DNA of 64,000 bases from JASHPR01 sp963778075 (lineage in GTDB: Bacteria; Actinomycetota; Actinomycetes; Streptosporangiales; Streptosporangiaceae), in assembly GCA_963778075.1 (NCBI GenBank), contig CAVZTJ010000015.1, positions 496,001-560,000 of the forward strand, read 5' to 3'. Positions 33,986-43,137 of this stretch are shown here, piece after piece. Below the pieces are notes generated by a model. That model was not told the origin of the DNA. It worked only from the letters and a program-made list of their open reading frames with translations, and searched no databases. The first letter of the stretch is position 1, and the number at the start of each line of letters is the position of its first letter. The position numbers and the translations under genes are program-made.

Positions 33986-34938
33986 ACGCCACCTCCACGA
34001 CCCGGCTCCGGCGGGATGTTATCGTCCGGGCGCTTTCGTCTGCCGTCGAACTCGAGGTCGAACAGACACGCTACCGGGGGCATGCGACCAGCCTTGCCGC
34101 TGCCGCCCGCAGCGACGGCTTCGGGCTCGTGCTCACGCTGGGCGGCGACGGTACGGTCAACGAGGCGGTCAACGGGATCCTCGGCCCGGCGGCCACTCCC
34201 GACGGCGCTGCCACCGCCGGTCATCTCGCTGCCAGCGGCCCGTCCGCCGACGCGGCCAGCCTTCCGGCGCTGGCCGCGCTGCCCGCCGGCAACGCCAACG
34301 TGTTCACCCGCAACGTAGGCCTGTCCCCCGATCCCGTAGACGCGGCCGGGCAGATTCTCCAGGCGATCACCACCGGGCGTTACCGCACGATCGGTCTTGG
34401 CCTGGCCGGCGACCGGTACTTCACCTTCAACGCGGGCCTCGGCCTGGACGCGGAGGTGGTGCGCGCCGTGGACGGTCACCGGGCCCAAGGCCGGACCGCC
34501 ACACCCGCCCTCTATGTCCGGATGATCCTGCGGCAGTACTACCGGGTGACCGACCGGCGTCATCCCGCGCTCACGCTGGAACGCGACGGGCGCCCGCCGG
34601 TCGGCCCGCTGTTCCTCGGGATCGTGTCCAACACGGCGCCCTGGACGTATCTGGGAAGCCGCCCGGTGTACGCCAGCCCGCAGGCGGCCTTCGACTCCGG
34701 CCTCGACGTGTTCGCGCTGCGCAGCCTCCGGACGATAAGCACGTTCCGCACCATCTATCAGATGCTGTCCCCGGCCCGGCCACCGAGCGGCCGCAGCGTC
34801 CTGGCCCTCCACGATCAAGCCGAGCTGACGCTGCGATCGAGCCGGCCCCTCGCGTTCCAGGTCGACGGCGAGTACATGGGCGAGCACGAATGCGTCAAGT
34901 TCCGGTCGGTTCCGGATGCCTTGCGGGTCATTGCGTAA
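33958..34938 (+). CDS. Diacylglycerol/sphingosine-kinase family lipid kinase
   Basis: 326-aa DAGK-catalytic-domain protein: MRALLIVNPHATSTTR, then the nucleotide-binding GGDGTVNEAVNG at about residue 61, ALPAGNANVFTRNVGL, and a beta-sandwich C-terminal half ending FQVDGEYMGEHECVKFRSVP, all as in DgkB/YegS-type lipid kinases. It probably recycles diacylglycerol or makes phosphatidyl-type lipids. The neighbouring whiB1 order is conserved in actinobacteria. GTG 33958. Confidence 0.92.
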   Translation: MRALLIVNPHATSTTRLRRDVIVRALSSAVELEVEQTRYRGHATSLAAAARSDGFGLVLTLGGDGTVNEAVNGILGPAATPDGAATAGHLAASGPSADAASLPALAALPAGNANVFTRNVGLSPDPVDAAGQILQAITTGRYRTIGLGLAGDRYFTFNAGLGLDAEVVRAVDGHRAQGRTATPALYVRMILRQYYRVTDRRHPALTLERDGRPPVGPLFLGIVSNTAPWTYLGSRPVYASPQAAFDSGLDVFALRSLRTISTFRTIYQMLSPARPPSGRSVLALHDQAELTLRSSRPLAFQVDGEYMGEHECVKFRSVPDALRVIA

Positions 34939-35474
34939 GGCTCGTTCCCGGCACCGCCGCGCCGTTTCGATGGGCGATAGCGCGACACCCCCGGGTGCCG
35001 TTTCTGGCCGGGCGCCAAAATAACTTTCTCGCTGCGTGAGCGCCTGCTTGCAGGCCGTACGGGGCCGCAGCTAGCATCGCCCAAGTGAACAGCGTTCGAC
35101 ATGCTAAGGGCCTGTTAGGAGGCCACATGAACAGCGCCAGACACCCCATGCCCACAATGTGACTCATCTGACACTGAAATCCGAACGAACCTTTGCCAAA
35201 GCCTCTTGCGGTTCATCGCCGACCTTGAGAGGGTTATATCGCTCCTAGCGAGCGGCGCACCAGCCATGCGTCGTGCTGGGCGGGGTTATGAACCGTTATG
35301 ACCCACGGCCCTCGCCGGGGAGCCAATCGAAGGCAGCAGCCTCTGATTACGACTCTCAGGTTCGGGAACTTATAGGTCCTGACATACGGCATAGCTCGTG
35401 AAAACCTTCACAAGCAAGACTGAGGAAAGCGGAGCCGCTGGCCAAGGCTCCGGCCTCATAAAGGAGTGGACCTC
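34939..35474 (+). promoter_or_regulatory. 536-bp intergenic / long 5' region of whiB1
   Basis: No long gene is present. The stretch is less GC-rich than its surroundings. It holds a small ORF with a strong ribosome site (35127-35162), a -10-like TTATAT near 35235 (after GAGAGGG), a direct repeat GTTATGAaCCGTTATGACC near 35286, and a GGAGCC...GGCTCC hairpin (about 35431-35451) just upstream of the whiB1 ribosome site AAGGAG. WhiB1 genes commonly have long regulated leaders; the elements here are candidates only. Confidence 0.5.
35127..35162 (+). CDS. Possible 11-aa leader peptide upstream of whiB1
   Basis: ATG 35127 lies 5 nt after a strong AGGAGG (about 35117-35122) and opens an 11-codon ORF, MNSARHPMPTM, ended by TGA at 35160. 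An in-frame GTG at 35085 would extend it to VNSVRHAKGLLGGHMNSARHPMPTM, in which NSVRHA and NSARHP form a repeat. No homology is known; position suggests a regulatory leader ORF. Confidence 0.4.
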   Translation: MNSARHPMPTM

Positions 35475-35729
35475 ATGGACTGGCGTCACCACGCCGCCTG
35501 CCGTGACGAAGATCCGGAGCTGTTCTTCCCGATCGGGAACACGGGTCCCGCGCTGCTGCAGATCGACGATGCCAAACGAGTCTGCCAGCGATGCGCCGTG
35601 ATGGAGCCATGTCTGCAGTGGGCACTCGAGAGTGGCCAGGACTCTGGCGTCTGGGGTGGGCTGAGCGAGGACGAGCGGCGCGCGCTCAAGCGCAGGTCCG
35701 CCCGGATCAGGGCCAGGGCACACGCCTGA
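35475..35729 (+). CDS. whiB1: WhiB1/WblE-type Fe-S transcription factor
   Basis: 84-aa WhiB-like protein with the four cluster Cys (C9, C37, C40, C46; pattern C-x27-C-x2-C-x5-C), the turn GVWGGL and the basic tail LKRRSARIRARAHA that contacts DNA. WhiB1/WblE binds a NO-sensitive 4Fe-4S cluster and interacts with the main sigma factor; it is essential in mycobacteria. ATG 35475 (MDWRHHAACRDEDPELFFP) is the family start, 8 nt after AAGGAG. Next to pdtaS as in M. tuberculosis. Confidence 0.95.
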   Translation: MDWRHHAACRDEDPELFFPIGNTGPALLQIDDAKRVCQRCAVMEPCLQWALESGQDSGVWGGLSEDERRALKRRSARIRARAHA

Positions 35730-35751
35730 CGGCCGGCCAGTTCCGCGCCGG

Positions 35752-37266
35752 TCAGGAACGCTGCTGCGGTCCATCCGGGGGCCCGCCCGCAGGCAGTTGC
35801 ACCGGAACTTCGACTAGGACCCTGGTCCCGCCGTCGGCCTGCGGCGCGATCTCGAGCCGCCCGCCAAGTTCCGCGACCACGAGCGTACGCACAATCTGCA
35901 AGCCAAGACTGGCAGCCGAGTCAAGATCGAAATCCTCGGGCAGCCCCACGCCGTTATCGGCAACCGTGACCGTGAGCTGGCCGTTGAGGCGTTCTGCCGT
36001 GACGTCCAGACTTCCTCGCAGGGCCGCGCCCGTCGGCCGGGTGAGGCCATGCTGCAGCGCGTTCTGCAGCAACTCGGTGAGGACGAGGGCCAGCGGGGTC
36101 GCGACCGAGGCAGGCAGCAGCCCGAATTTGCCGGAAAGGCCGGGCTTGACCCTGGCCTCGGGAGCGGAGACCTCCGCGGCCATCATCGCCACCCGGCCGG
36201 CGACGTCATCGAAGTCAACGACCTCGTCCGGAGCGTGCGAGAGGGTCTCGTGGACGATGGCGATCGAGCCCACCCTGCGCACCGCCTCCTCGAGAGCCGT
36301 CCGCGCCTCCGCTGCCTTGAGCCTGCGCGCCTGCAGCCGCAGCAGGGCGGCCACAGTCTGCAGGTTGTTCTTGACCCGGTGATGGATCTCCCTGATCGTG
36401 GCGTCCTTGGTGATCAGTTCCCGCTCCCGGTGCCGCAGCTCGGTCACGTCCCTGAGCAGGATCAGCGCGCCGGATCGTGCGCCGCCGACCACGAGCGGGA
36501 TCGCGCGCAGCTGAACGACCGAGCCGTTGCCCTCCACCTCGGTCTCCATGTGCGCCCGGCCGCTCGCGGTCAGCATCAGCGAGTCGTCGCGCGGCCCGCC
36601 GGTCGCGCACAGCCGCGCGGTCAGCGGCCCGAGCTCGGCTCCCACGAGGTCGGCCGTCAGCCCGAGCCTGCGATACGCCGACAGCCCGTTGGGGCTCGCG
36701 TACGTCACCCGTCCCGACCGGCCGAGCCGGAGCAGCCCGTCCCCGACCCGGGGCGACCTGACCAGGGTCGGCTGCTCGCCCGGGCGGGGGAAAATGCCGG
36801 CCGCCACCATCTGGGCCATATCGTCGGCTGCCCTCAGGTAGGCGAGATCCATCCGGCTCGGCGTTCGGGCGGCCGACAGGTTCGTGGACCGCTCGATGAC
36901 CGCGATGACCCGGTCCTTGCGGATGACCGGAATGGTCTCGTGACGGACCGGAACCCCGGTCGTCCACTCTGGGTCGCCTTCCCGGCTGATCCTGCGTTCC
37001 TGCATGGCCACGTCGAGGAACGGCCTGGCGCCGGCCGGCCGCACGGCGCCGACCATGTCGTCGGGGATCGCCGTCGGCGCCGTCACCGGGCGGATCTGGG
37101 CCAGTGCCACCCAGCCGGAGCCGTCGTGCAGCTGCGCCCACAGCACCAGGTCGGCGAAGGACAGGTCGGCCAGCAGCTGCCAGTCAGACAGCAGCATGTG
37201 CAGCCAGTCGACGTCGGCCTCGGCCAGCCCGGCCTGGCGCAGCGCAAGGTCGGTCAGGGTCGGCAT
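35752..37266 (-). CDS. pdtaS: Sensor histidine kinase PdtaS
   Basis: 504-aa soluble two-component kinase. N-terminal GAF-like domain (VDWLHMLLSDWQLLADLSFADLVLW), PAS domain around residues 180-270, HisKA_2 with phospho-acceptor His in IREIHHRVKNNLQTVAALLRLQ (about 294), and HATPase_c (ELLQNALQHGL, VTVADNGVGLPEDFDL). The same domain series and position beside whiB1 occur for PdtaS in M. tuberculosis, which phosphorylates the antiterminator PdtaR. No pdtaR is in this window. Confidence 0.93.
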   Translation of the reverse strand: MPTLTDLALRQAGLAEADVDWLHMLLSDWQLLADLSFADLVLWAQLHDGSGWVALAQIRPVTAPTAIPDDMVGAVRPAGARPFLDVAMQERRISREGDPEWTTGVPVRHETIPVIRKDRVIAVIERSTNLSAARTPSRMDLAYLRAADDMAQMVAAGIFPRPGEQPTLVRSPRVGDGLLRLGRSGRVTYASPNGLSAYRRLGLTADLVGAELGPLTARLCATGGPRDDSLMLTASGRAHMETEVEGNGSVVQLRAIPLVVGGARSGALILLRDVTELRHRERELITKDATIREIHHRVKNNLQTVAALLRLQARRLKAAEARTALEEAVRRVGSIAIVHETLSHAPDEVVDFDDVAGRVAMMAAEVSAPEARVKPGLSGKFGLLPASVATPLALVLTELLQNALQHGLTRPTGAALRGSLDVTAERLNGQLTVTVADNGVGLPEDFDLDSAASLGLQIVRTLVVAELGGRLEIAPQADGGTRVLVEVPVQLPAGGPPDGPQQRS

Positions 37267-37402
37267 GCCGCCATCATCGCATCCGCGGCGGCAAGCTCAG
37301 CCTGTCGCCGACCGCGACCACTCGGGCCGGCCGGCTCCAGGCCCCTGGCCCAGCCCCGCCCCCAGAGCCCGCGGGCTGCGTGATCAGTCGGGCCACTGCC
37401 CG

Positions 37403-37536
37403 GAGTCGTGGCCCGTGCCCCCGAGTCGTGGCCGGCGTCCGAGTCGTAGCCCGTACCCCCGAGTCGTGGCCGGTGCCCGAGTCGTAGCCCGTGCCCCCGA
37501 GTCGTGGCCGGCGCCCGAGTCGTAGCCCGTGCCCCG
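37403..37536. repeat. Alternating 20/18-bp tandem repeat, seven units
   Basis: Seven units beginning GAGTCGT(G/A)GCC alternate strictly between 20 bp (ending CCCGTGCCCCC) and 18 bp (ending GGCGCCC or GGTGCCC): 20-18-20-18-20-18-20, i.e. a 38-bp higher-order unit. It fills the 318-bp gap between pdtaS and the ilvG-like gene; the rest of that gap shows a possible start region for ilvG only. Confidence 0.85.
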
Positions 37537-37584
37537 TTTTGGCACCGTTGGAGTGGCCCGATACCTGCTGGTAACGTCGCGTCC

Positions 37585-39481
37585 GTGACTGAAGGTGAAG
37601 GGCCAGTGAAGAGGGCAGGGGAGGTGGGTGGGGCGCGGGTGCCCCACGGCGGTGCGCATGCGGTGGCCGCCGCCCGCCGGCACGGCGTCGAGACGATGTT
37701 CACGCTCTCCGGCGGGCACGTCTTCCCGCTCTACGACGGGGCGGTCACGGCGGACCCGCCGATGCGGATCGTAGACGTCAGACACGAGCAGACCGCGGTG
37801 TTCGCCGCCGAGGCCACGGCGCGGCTCTCGCTGACCCCGGGCCTGGCGGTGCTCACGGCCGGCCCTGGGGTGACCAACGGGATGAGCGCGATCACCACGG
37901 CGCACTTCAACGGCTCGCCGCTGGTGGTGATCGCCGGCCGTGCCCCGGACTATCGCTGGGGCTCGGGGAGCCTGCAGGAAATTGATCATCCCGTGCTGCT
38001 CCAGGCGATCACCAAGCGCGCCTGGACCGAACATGAGACGGCACGGATCGGGCCGGCCGCCGACGAGGCGTTCCGGATCGCCACGGCCCGCCACCGCGGC
38101 CCGGTATTCCTCGACGCCAGCCTGGAGGCGCTGTTCGGCGCCGCACCCGCCGAGCCCGGGCGGCCATCCGGTGCGGACGCCGGCACCGAGCCGGGCCTGC
38201 CCGCCACCGCGCACGCCGGCACCGAGCCGGGCCTGCCCGACCCGGCAGCGATCGACCAGATCGCCGGCCTGCTCGCGCGGGCAAGCCGGCCGGTGCTGGT
38301 GCTCGGCTCAGACGTGTGGCTGGACGGCGCGCACGAGGCAGCCCGCACCGCGGCGGAGGAACTACGGCTGCCCGTGATCGCGAACGGGCAGGGCCGCGGC
38401 ATCCTTCCGGCCGGCCACGAACTGCTCGTCTCACGGGCCAGGTCGACCGCACTCGGCGAGGCGGACCTGGTCATCGTGGCCGGAACCCCGCTCGACTTCC
38501 GGCTCAGCTACGGCGAGTTCGGCGGCAAAAACGGGACACCCCCAGCTCAGGTCGTACACGTCGCCGACGCGCCGTCGCAGCTCGCGCGGCATCGCGAGCT
38601 GGCCGCGGCCGCCGCTGGCAGCCTGACCGCTTTCTTCACTCAGCTCACGAGCGCGGCGGCCGGCGGTCCGGGCCGCGCGGCTGCCAGCTCGGGTCCGGGC
38701 CGCGCGGCTGCCGGCGGGGCCGGGCCGCGCGGCTGCCGGCTCGGGTCCGGGCCGCGCGGCTGCCGGCTCGGGTCCGGGCCGCGCGGCTGCCGGCTCGGGT
38801 CCGGGCCGGGCAACGTGGGCCTGGGAGGCCGACGGGGACAACGGCTGGCTGCCCCGGCTCCAGGCCGCCAGCAGGCAGGCCACGGCCGCCGACGCCCCGC
38901 TGCTGAGCAGTGGCGCGGAGCCCATTCACCCGATGCGTATCTACGGCGAGCTGGCCCGGATCCTCGACGAGGATGCCGTGGTGATCGGGGACGGCGGGGA
39001 CTTCGTCTCCTACGCGGGCAAGTACGTCGAGCCCCGGCGCCCAGGTGGCTGGCTGGACCCCGGGCCGTACGGATGCCTGGGCACCGGCCTTGGCTACGCG
39101 ATCGCTGCCCGGATCGCCCGCCCCTCGGCGCAGGTCGTGCTGCTGCTCGGCGACGGCGCGGCCGGGTTCTCGCTGATGGACGCGGACACCCTGGTCCGGC
39201 ATGCGCTGCCGGTGGTCATGATCTGCGGCAACAACGGGATCTGGGGCCTGGAAAAGCACCCCATGCAGGCGCTGTACGGCTACGACGTCGCCGCCGACCT
39301 GCAGCCGCAGTGCCGCTACGACCAGGTGGTCGCCGCGCTCGGCGGGGCCGGGGAACTCGTCACCAGACCCGCCGACATCGGCCCGGCCCTGCGCAGGGCG
39401 TTCGACTCCGGCGTCCCCTACCTGGTCAACATCGCCACGGACCCAAAGAACGCCTACCCGCGGTCCACCACCGGCGTCTAA
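37585..39481 (+). pseudogene. ilvG: IlvG-like acetolactate synthase-type ThDP enzyme, frame broken in an internal minisatellite
   Basis: Two frames together encode one thiamine-diphosphate enzyme resembling IlvG (Rv1820) of M. tuberculosis. Frame 1 (GTG 37585 to about 38716) has the PYR domain (GVETMFTLSGGHVFPLYDGA, DVRHEQTAVFAAEATAR with catalytic Glu, LTAGPGVTNGMSA) and the middle domain. Frame 2 (about 38717-39481) has the PP domain (VVIGDGGDFVSYAG, LLLGDGAAGFSLMDADTLVRH, CGNNGIWGLEKHPMQALYGYD). They meet in a 27-bp repeat tract; its second unit is 25 bp, a 2-nt loss that shifts frame. Adding 2 nt gives GPGRAAAGS repeats leading smoothly to ATWAWEADGDNGW. Confidence 0.82.
38665..38809 (+). 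repeat. 27-bp coding minisatellite with one 25-bp unit
   Basis: Units at 38665-38691 (27), 38692-38716 (25), 38717-38743 (27), 38744-38770 (27), 38771-38797 (27) and a partial copy to 38809. In frame each unit encodes GPGRAAAGS. The second unit has CCGGCG where others have CCGGCTCG, causing the frameshift of the ilvG-like gene. Confidence 0.88.
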
Positions 39482-39668
39482 CCGCCCGCCAAGACTTCGC
39501 GCGCGCCGGCCGGGGTCACCCCAGACCGAAACTCGGTTTCGGACAGGCGCCGTCGTCCTCAGGCCCATCCAGATCGTCGTCGCCTGCACTTATCACGCGC
39601 AAGGTAACCGCAAAACGGTACAAATATGGACACCGAATGACTGGAACCCGTGAGAAGTCGCGGGATGA

Positions 39669-40160
39669 TCAAGGATTCGCTTGTGCCCGGGCTAGGAAGC
39701 GCGCCCCGTCGACGACGACGCGCTCGACGGTGCCCGCGCCGACCACCACGCCCGCATCGGCGCCGGCCGCATCGGCGCCGGCCGCATCAGTGCCGGCCGC
39801 ATCAGCGCCGGCCGCATCAGTGCCAGCCGCATCAGTGCCAGCCGCTTCGGTGCCGACCGGGCGGGCGATGAACCCGAACACCAGCCGCCTGCCGTCTACC
39901 TCGGTCAGCTCGGCCTCGACGATGATCTCGGCCCCGAGCGGGCTGGCCTTGCGGTGCTCGAGGCGGACCGCGGTGCCGACCGTGGTGAGACCGTCAGCGA
40001 GTTGCGGGGCCACCGCGGCGACGGTGGCCGCCTCGGCGAGCGCCAGCAGCCGCGGGGTGGCAAGCACGGGCAGGTTCCCGCTGCCCATCGCCTCGGCGGT
40101 GTCGGCGCCGGTCACGACCGCGCGCACGGTCGCGCGCAGCCCTGCCGCCAGGCCTGGCAT
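39669..40160 (-). CDS. FlK-like hot-dog thioesterase with an AGTDA-repeat insertion
   Basis: 163-aa hot-dog-fold acyl-CoA thioesterase of the fluoroacetyl-CoA-thioesterase (FlK) type: GSGNLPVLATPRLLALAEAA, TTVGTAVRLEHRKASPLGAEI, EVDGRRLVFGFIARP. Between that last strand and the closing VGAGTVERVVVDGARF sits an insertion of about 30 residues made of AGTDA/AGADA pentads from 15-bp repeats. ATG 40160 is chosen; GTG 40172 or TTG 40196 are alternatives, the latter overlapping the biotinyl gene. By position it may act with the acyl-CoA carboxylase subunits. Confidence 0.8.
   Translation of the reverse strand: MPGLAAGLRATVRAVVTGADTAEAMGSGNLPVLATPRLLALAEAATVAAVAPQLADGLTTVGTAVRLEHRKASPLGAEIIVEAELTEVDGRRLVFGFIARPVGTEAAGTDAAGTDAAGADAAGTDAAGADAAGADAGVVVGAGTVERVVVDGARFLARAQANP
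39752..39855. repeat. 15-bp coding tandem repeat, about seven units
   Basis: Seven 15-bp units, consensus (G)CCGGCCGCATC(A/G)G(T/C)G, encode the AGTDA/AGADA pentads of the thioesterase. Multiples of three keep the frame; copy number should vary between strains. Confidence 0.85.
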
Positions 40161-40179
40161 GTCCCCGGGCACGCCAGCG

Positions 40180-40470
40180 CTATTCGATGACGGCAATCAG
40201 GTCGCCTTCCTGAACCACGTCACCCTCGGCCACGGCGAGCTTGGTGAGGGTGCCCTGGCTCTCGGCAAGGACCGGGATCTCCATCTTCATGGACTCCAGG
40301 ATGACCAGCGTGTCCCCGTCAGCTACCTGATCGCCCTCGGACGCCACAACCTGCCATACGTTCGCGACCATCTCCGCGCGGACCTCGGTCACACCTGCCT
40401 CCTCGCTCAGCTCCCCGGCGATCGCAGCCGTAGGCAGCGCCACCACCATTTTCGCTCCGCTGCCGGTCAC
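40180..40470 (-). CDS. Biotin carboxyl-carrier domain protein (TB7.3-like)
   Basis: 96-aa protein with a C-terminal biotinyl domain: biotinylated Lys in ILESMKMEIPVLAES, and the end LAVAEGDVVQEGDLIAVIE. The core VTEVRAEMVANVWQVVASEGDQV (from GTG 40392) matches the ~71-aa biotinylated protein family (Rv3221c/TB7.3). GTG 40470 overlaps the biotin carboxylase stop as GTGA, so the longer form is given; either start may be used. It carries carboxyl-biotin for the adjacent AccC. Confidence 0.9.
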   Translation of the reverse strand: MTGSGAKMVVALPTAAIAGELSEEAGVTEVRAEMVANVWQVVASEGDQVADGDTLVILESMKMEIPVLAESQGTLTKLAVAEGDVVQEGDLIAVIE

Positions 40471-41807
40471 GCCCTCAGCCGGGCAACCACGGATGTGTCG
40501 TAGCAGCCGCTGGTGAATTCGTCGCTGGCTAGCAGTTCGGCATGAAATGGCAGGTTAGTCTTTGGCCCGCGAACGTGGAAGTCATCCACCGCTGCGCGGG
40601 CCCGCTGCAGCGCCTCGTCGCGGCTGGCCCCGTGCACGCAGAGCTTGGCAAGCAGCGGGTCATAGAACTGCGTCACCTCGTTTCCGGCCTCGTAGCCCGC
40701 GTCCACGCGGACCCCGGGACCAGACGGCTCCACCCACTCGGTGATCAGCCCCGGACTGGGCAGGAACCGGCGCGGATCTTCCGCATAGACGCGCAATTCC
40801 ACGGCATGTCCTTCTGCTCGGACGGACGCCGGACGGAAACTCACGTCCTCGCCCGCCGCGATGCGGAACTGCTGCTCCACCAGGTCGATGCCGGTGACCA
40901 TCTCGGTGATCGGGTGCTCCACCTGGATCCGGGTGTTCATCTCCAGGAACATGAAGTCCATGGTCGTGGCGTCCAGCAGGAACTCAACGGTGCCCGCGCC
41001 CCGGTAGTTCACCGTCTCGCCGGCCCGGGCCGCCGCGGCCAGCATCCGCGCCCTGAGCTCGGGCGTGACACCCGGCGACGGGGTCTCCTCGGCGATCTTC
41101 TGATGGCGCCGCTGCACGGAGCAGTCCCGCTCGCCGAGCGCCAGCACCGCGGAGTCGCTGCACCCGAGGATCTGCACCTCTACGTGCCGGGCCTGCTCGA
41201 CGTACCGCTCCAGGAGGATTGAGGGATTGCCGAAGAACCGCTCGGCGCGGGTGCGTGCGGTCTCGAAGCCCGCGCGCAACTCGGTCTCGTTCGCGACGGC
41301 GCTCATCCCGATGCCGCCGCCACCGGCGGCTGCCTTGATCATCACCGGGTAGCCGATCCGCCCGGCCTCGGCGATCGCGGCGGTCACGTCGGCAACCGGC
41401 TCCCTGGTGCCGGCGGCGACCGGCACCCCGGCCTGCTCCATAAGGTTCCTGGCGTTTATCTTGTCGCCCATCTGCTCGATCGCCGCGGGCGGCGGGCCGA
41501 TCCAGGTCAGGCCCGCGTCGATCACTGCCGCCGCGAAGTGGGCGCTCTCGGACAGGAACCCGTAGCCCGGGTGGATCGCGGCCACCCCGGTCGCCCGTGC
41601 CGCCCCAAGCACGGCAGGGACGTCGAGGTAGCTGCTCGCCGGAGCGGCCGGGCCGATCGGCACGGCCTCGTCGGCCTCGCGGACGTAGGGCAGGGCGGCG
41701 TCCGCCTCGGAGTAGACCGCGACAACGCGGATCCCCAACCGCCTGGCCGTCCGGATCACCCGGCGCGCGATCTCGCCCCGGTTGGCGACCAGGACCGACT
41801 CGATCAC
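40467..41807 (-). CDS. accC: Acetyl-CoA carboxylase biotin carboxylase subunit
   Basis: 446-aa ATP-grasp biotin carboxylase: VLVANRGEIARRVIRTARRLGI, ATP-binding AAAGGGGIGMSAV, metal/catalytic LEMNTRIQVEHPITEMVTGID, and the C-terminal lid VDAGYEAGNEVTQFYDPLLAK. It carboxylates the biotinyl protein encoded next. The carboxyltransferase subunit is not in the window. Confidence 0.96.
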   Translation of the reverse strand: MIESVLVANRGEIARRVIRTARRLGIRVVAVYSEADAALPYVREADEAVPIGPAAPASSYLDVPAVLGAARATGVAAIHPGYGFLSESAHFAAAVIDAGLTWIGPPPAAIEQMGDKINARNLMEQAGVPVAAGTREPVADVTAAIAEAGRIGYPVMIKAAAGGGGIGMSAVANETELRAGFETARTRAERFFGNPSILLERYVEQARHVEVQILGCSDSAVLALGERDCSVQRRHQKIAEETPSPGVTPELRARMLAAAARAGETVNYRGAGTVEFLLDATTMDFMFLEMNTRIQVEHPITEMVTGIDLVEQQFRIAAGEDVSFRPASVRAEGHAVELRVYAEDPRRFLPSPGLITEWVEPSGPGVRVDAGYEAGNEVTQFYDPLLAKLCVHGASRDEALQRARAAVDDFHVRGPKTNLPFHAELLASDEFTSGCYDTSVVARLRA

Positions 41808-41816
41808 TCGCGCAGC

Positions 41817-43121
41817 CTACTCCAGCCGACTGGCCAGGCGCTTCCCCGCGACCTCGCTCAGCGCCTCGATGACGCCGGCGTCGTACTCGGAGGCCGTGTC
41901 CAGGCGCAGCCGCTCCAGCGCCGCCGCGGTGCGGTCCCGGTCGGTAGATCCGCCCACCAGGTCGTCGAACGCGTTCGCGGCGCGAATGATCCTGCTGCCG
42001 ACCGGCGGCTCAGGATCGTGTCCCCGGCTCGGCCAGCTCTGGCACCGCACCAGCTCGGCCACCCGGTCGAGCACGCCAGCCTTGCTGATCACGTCCGCGC
42101 CGAGCTCAGCGATGCGCCGCTGGTCCTCGATCGAGACCAGCACGGTGGCTCCGCCCGGTATCGGGTCGGGCAGCGCCAGCTGCCCGATGTCGTGCATCAG
42201 CGCGGCGTACTCCAGGTCCAGCAGGTCCGCCTCGGCAAGCCCGAGCTCCCGGCCGACTGCCACGGCGAGCCTGCTGACCCGCCGGGAGTGCCCGCTCTCC
42301 ACGTAGCCGCCCACCTCGGTCACCCGTGCCAACGCCCGCACGGTCTGCAGGTAGGTGGCGCTGATGCCCGCGTACCTGCGGAAGGCAACTTGGGTGACCA
42401 GCAGCGGCCCCATGAAGACCGCGAGCCCGGCGAGGCCCATGACCTCAGCCGCGAACGTGATCATCATGGCCGAGACGCCCACCGCGGCCCCCAGCGGCAG
42501 CTGGATTCGCATCTCGTCCCACAGCGCGACGGAGAACCTCGCCCCGAGGTCATCCGCCCTGATCAGCGACGCGATCATCGCCTCGGCCAGCCAGCCGATG
42601 ACGACGAGGACGGTCATCACCATGAACGCGATCCACCAGTGGCCAGGGCCGCTGATGATCTCGGTGCCGGCGATGGGCCGGAACGCGAAGGCGACGCACG
42701 CGACCGCGACGAGCCGGGTGGCCATCCCGGTCAGCCCGGCCGGGCGGCCGGCCGCCATGTGCGGCAGGGCGCCGATGGTCATGCCGACCGCGGTGACAGT
42801 TATCACCTGGAGCGCGGCGACGTGGGGCACCGGATGGCTGCCGGGCAGCGCGCCGACCCGCAGCAGCAGCGCGTAGGCCAGTGCCGCCGCGGTGGCGACC
42901 GGCGCCGCCTCCCTGCCGCCCTGCTGCCTGAGCCTGAGCAGCTCCCCGATGGCAATGACCGAGCCAAACGCGATCGCGGTCTGCGGCTCGGTCAGCCGCG
43001 CCGCGGCGGTGTGCGCCACCGCCGCCACCACCATCATCCCCACCGCGGCGAGGAGCAGCAGCCGGCCCGAGTCCATGGCCTGCCACGACGGCAGCCGATC
43101 GTCGGCCTCGCGAATCGCCAC
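41817..43121 (-). CDS. Membrane-bound HD-domain protein (degenerate HD-GYP)
   Basis: 434-aa protein: about eight membrane helices in residues 15-270, then an HD domain (VESGHSRRVSRLAVAVGRELGL, YAALMHDIGQLALPD). The HD dyad is present but the GYP triad of cyclic-di-GMP phosphodiesterases is absent, so its activity is uncertain. GTG 43121 follows AGGAGG by 5 nt. It is 16 nt after the second, complete HD-GYP gene, so the two probably arose by duplication and are co-expressed. Confidence 0.88.
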   Translation of the reverse strand: MAIREADDRLPSWQAMDSGRLLLLAAVGMMVVAAVAHTAAARLTEPQTAIAFGSVIAIGELLRLRQQGGREAAPVATAAALAYALLLRVGALPGSHPVPHVAALQVITVTAVGMTIGALPHMAAGRPAGLTGMATRLVAVACVAFAFRPIAGTEIISGPGHWWIAFMVMTVLVVIGWLAEAMIASLIRADDLGARFSVALWDEMRIQLPLGAAVGVSAMMITFAAEVMGLAGLAVFMGPLLVTQVAFRRYAGISATYLQTVRALARVTEVGGYVESGHSRRVSRLAVAVGRELGLAEADLLDLEYAALMHDIGQLALPDPIPGGATVLVSIEDQRRIAELGADVISKAGVLDRVAELVRCQSWPSRGHDPEPPVGSRIIRAANAFDDLVGGSTDRDRTAAALERLRLDTASEYDAGVIEALSEVAGKRLASRLE

Positions 43122-43137
43122 CGGATCCTCCTGCGGT

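Noticed and set aside
37403..37536. CRISPR array
   Set aside because: Units are contiguous, with no unique spacers and no cas genes.
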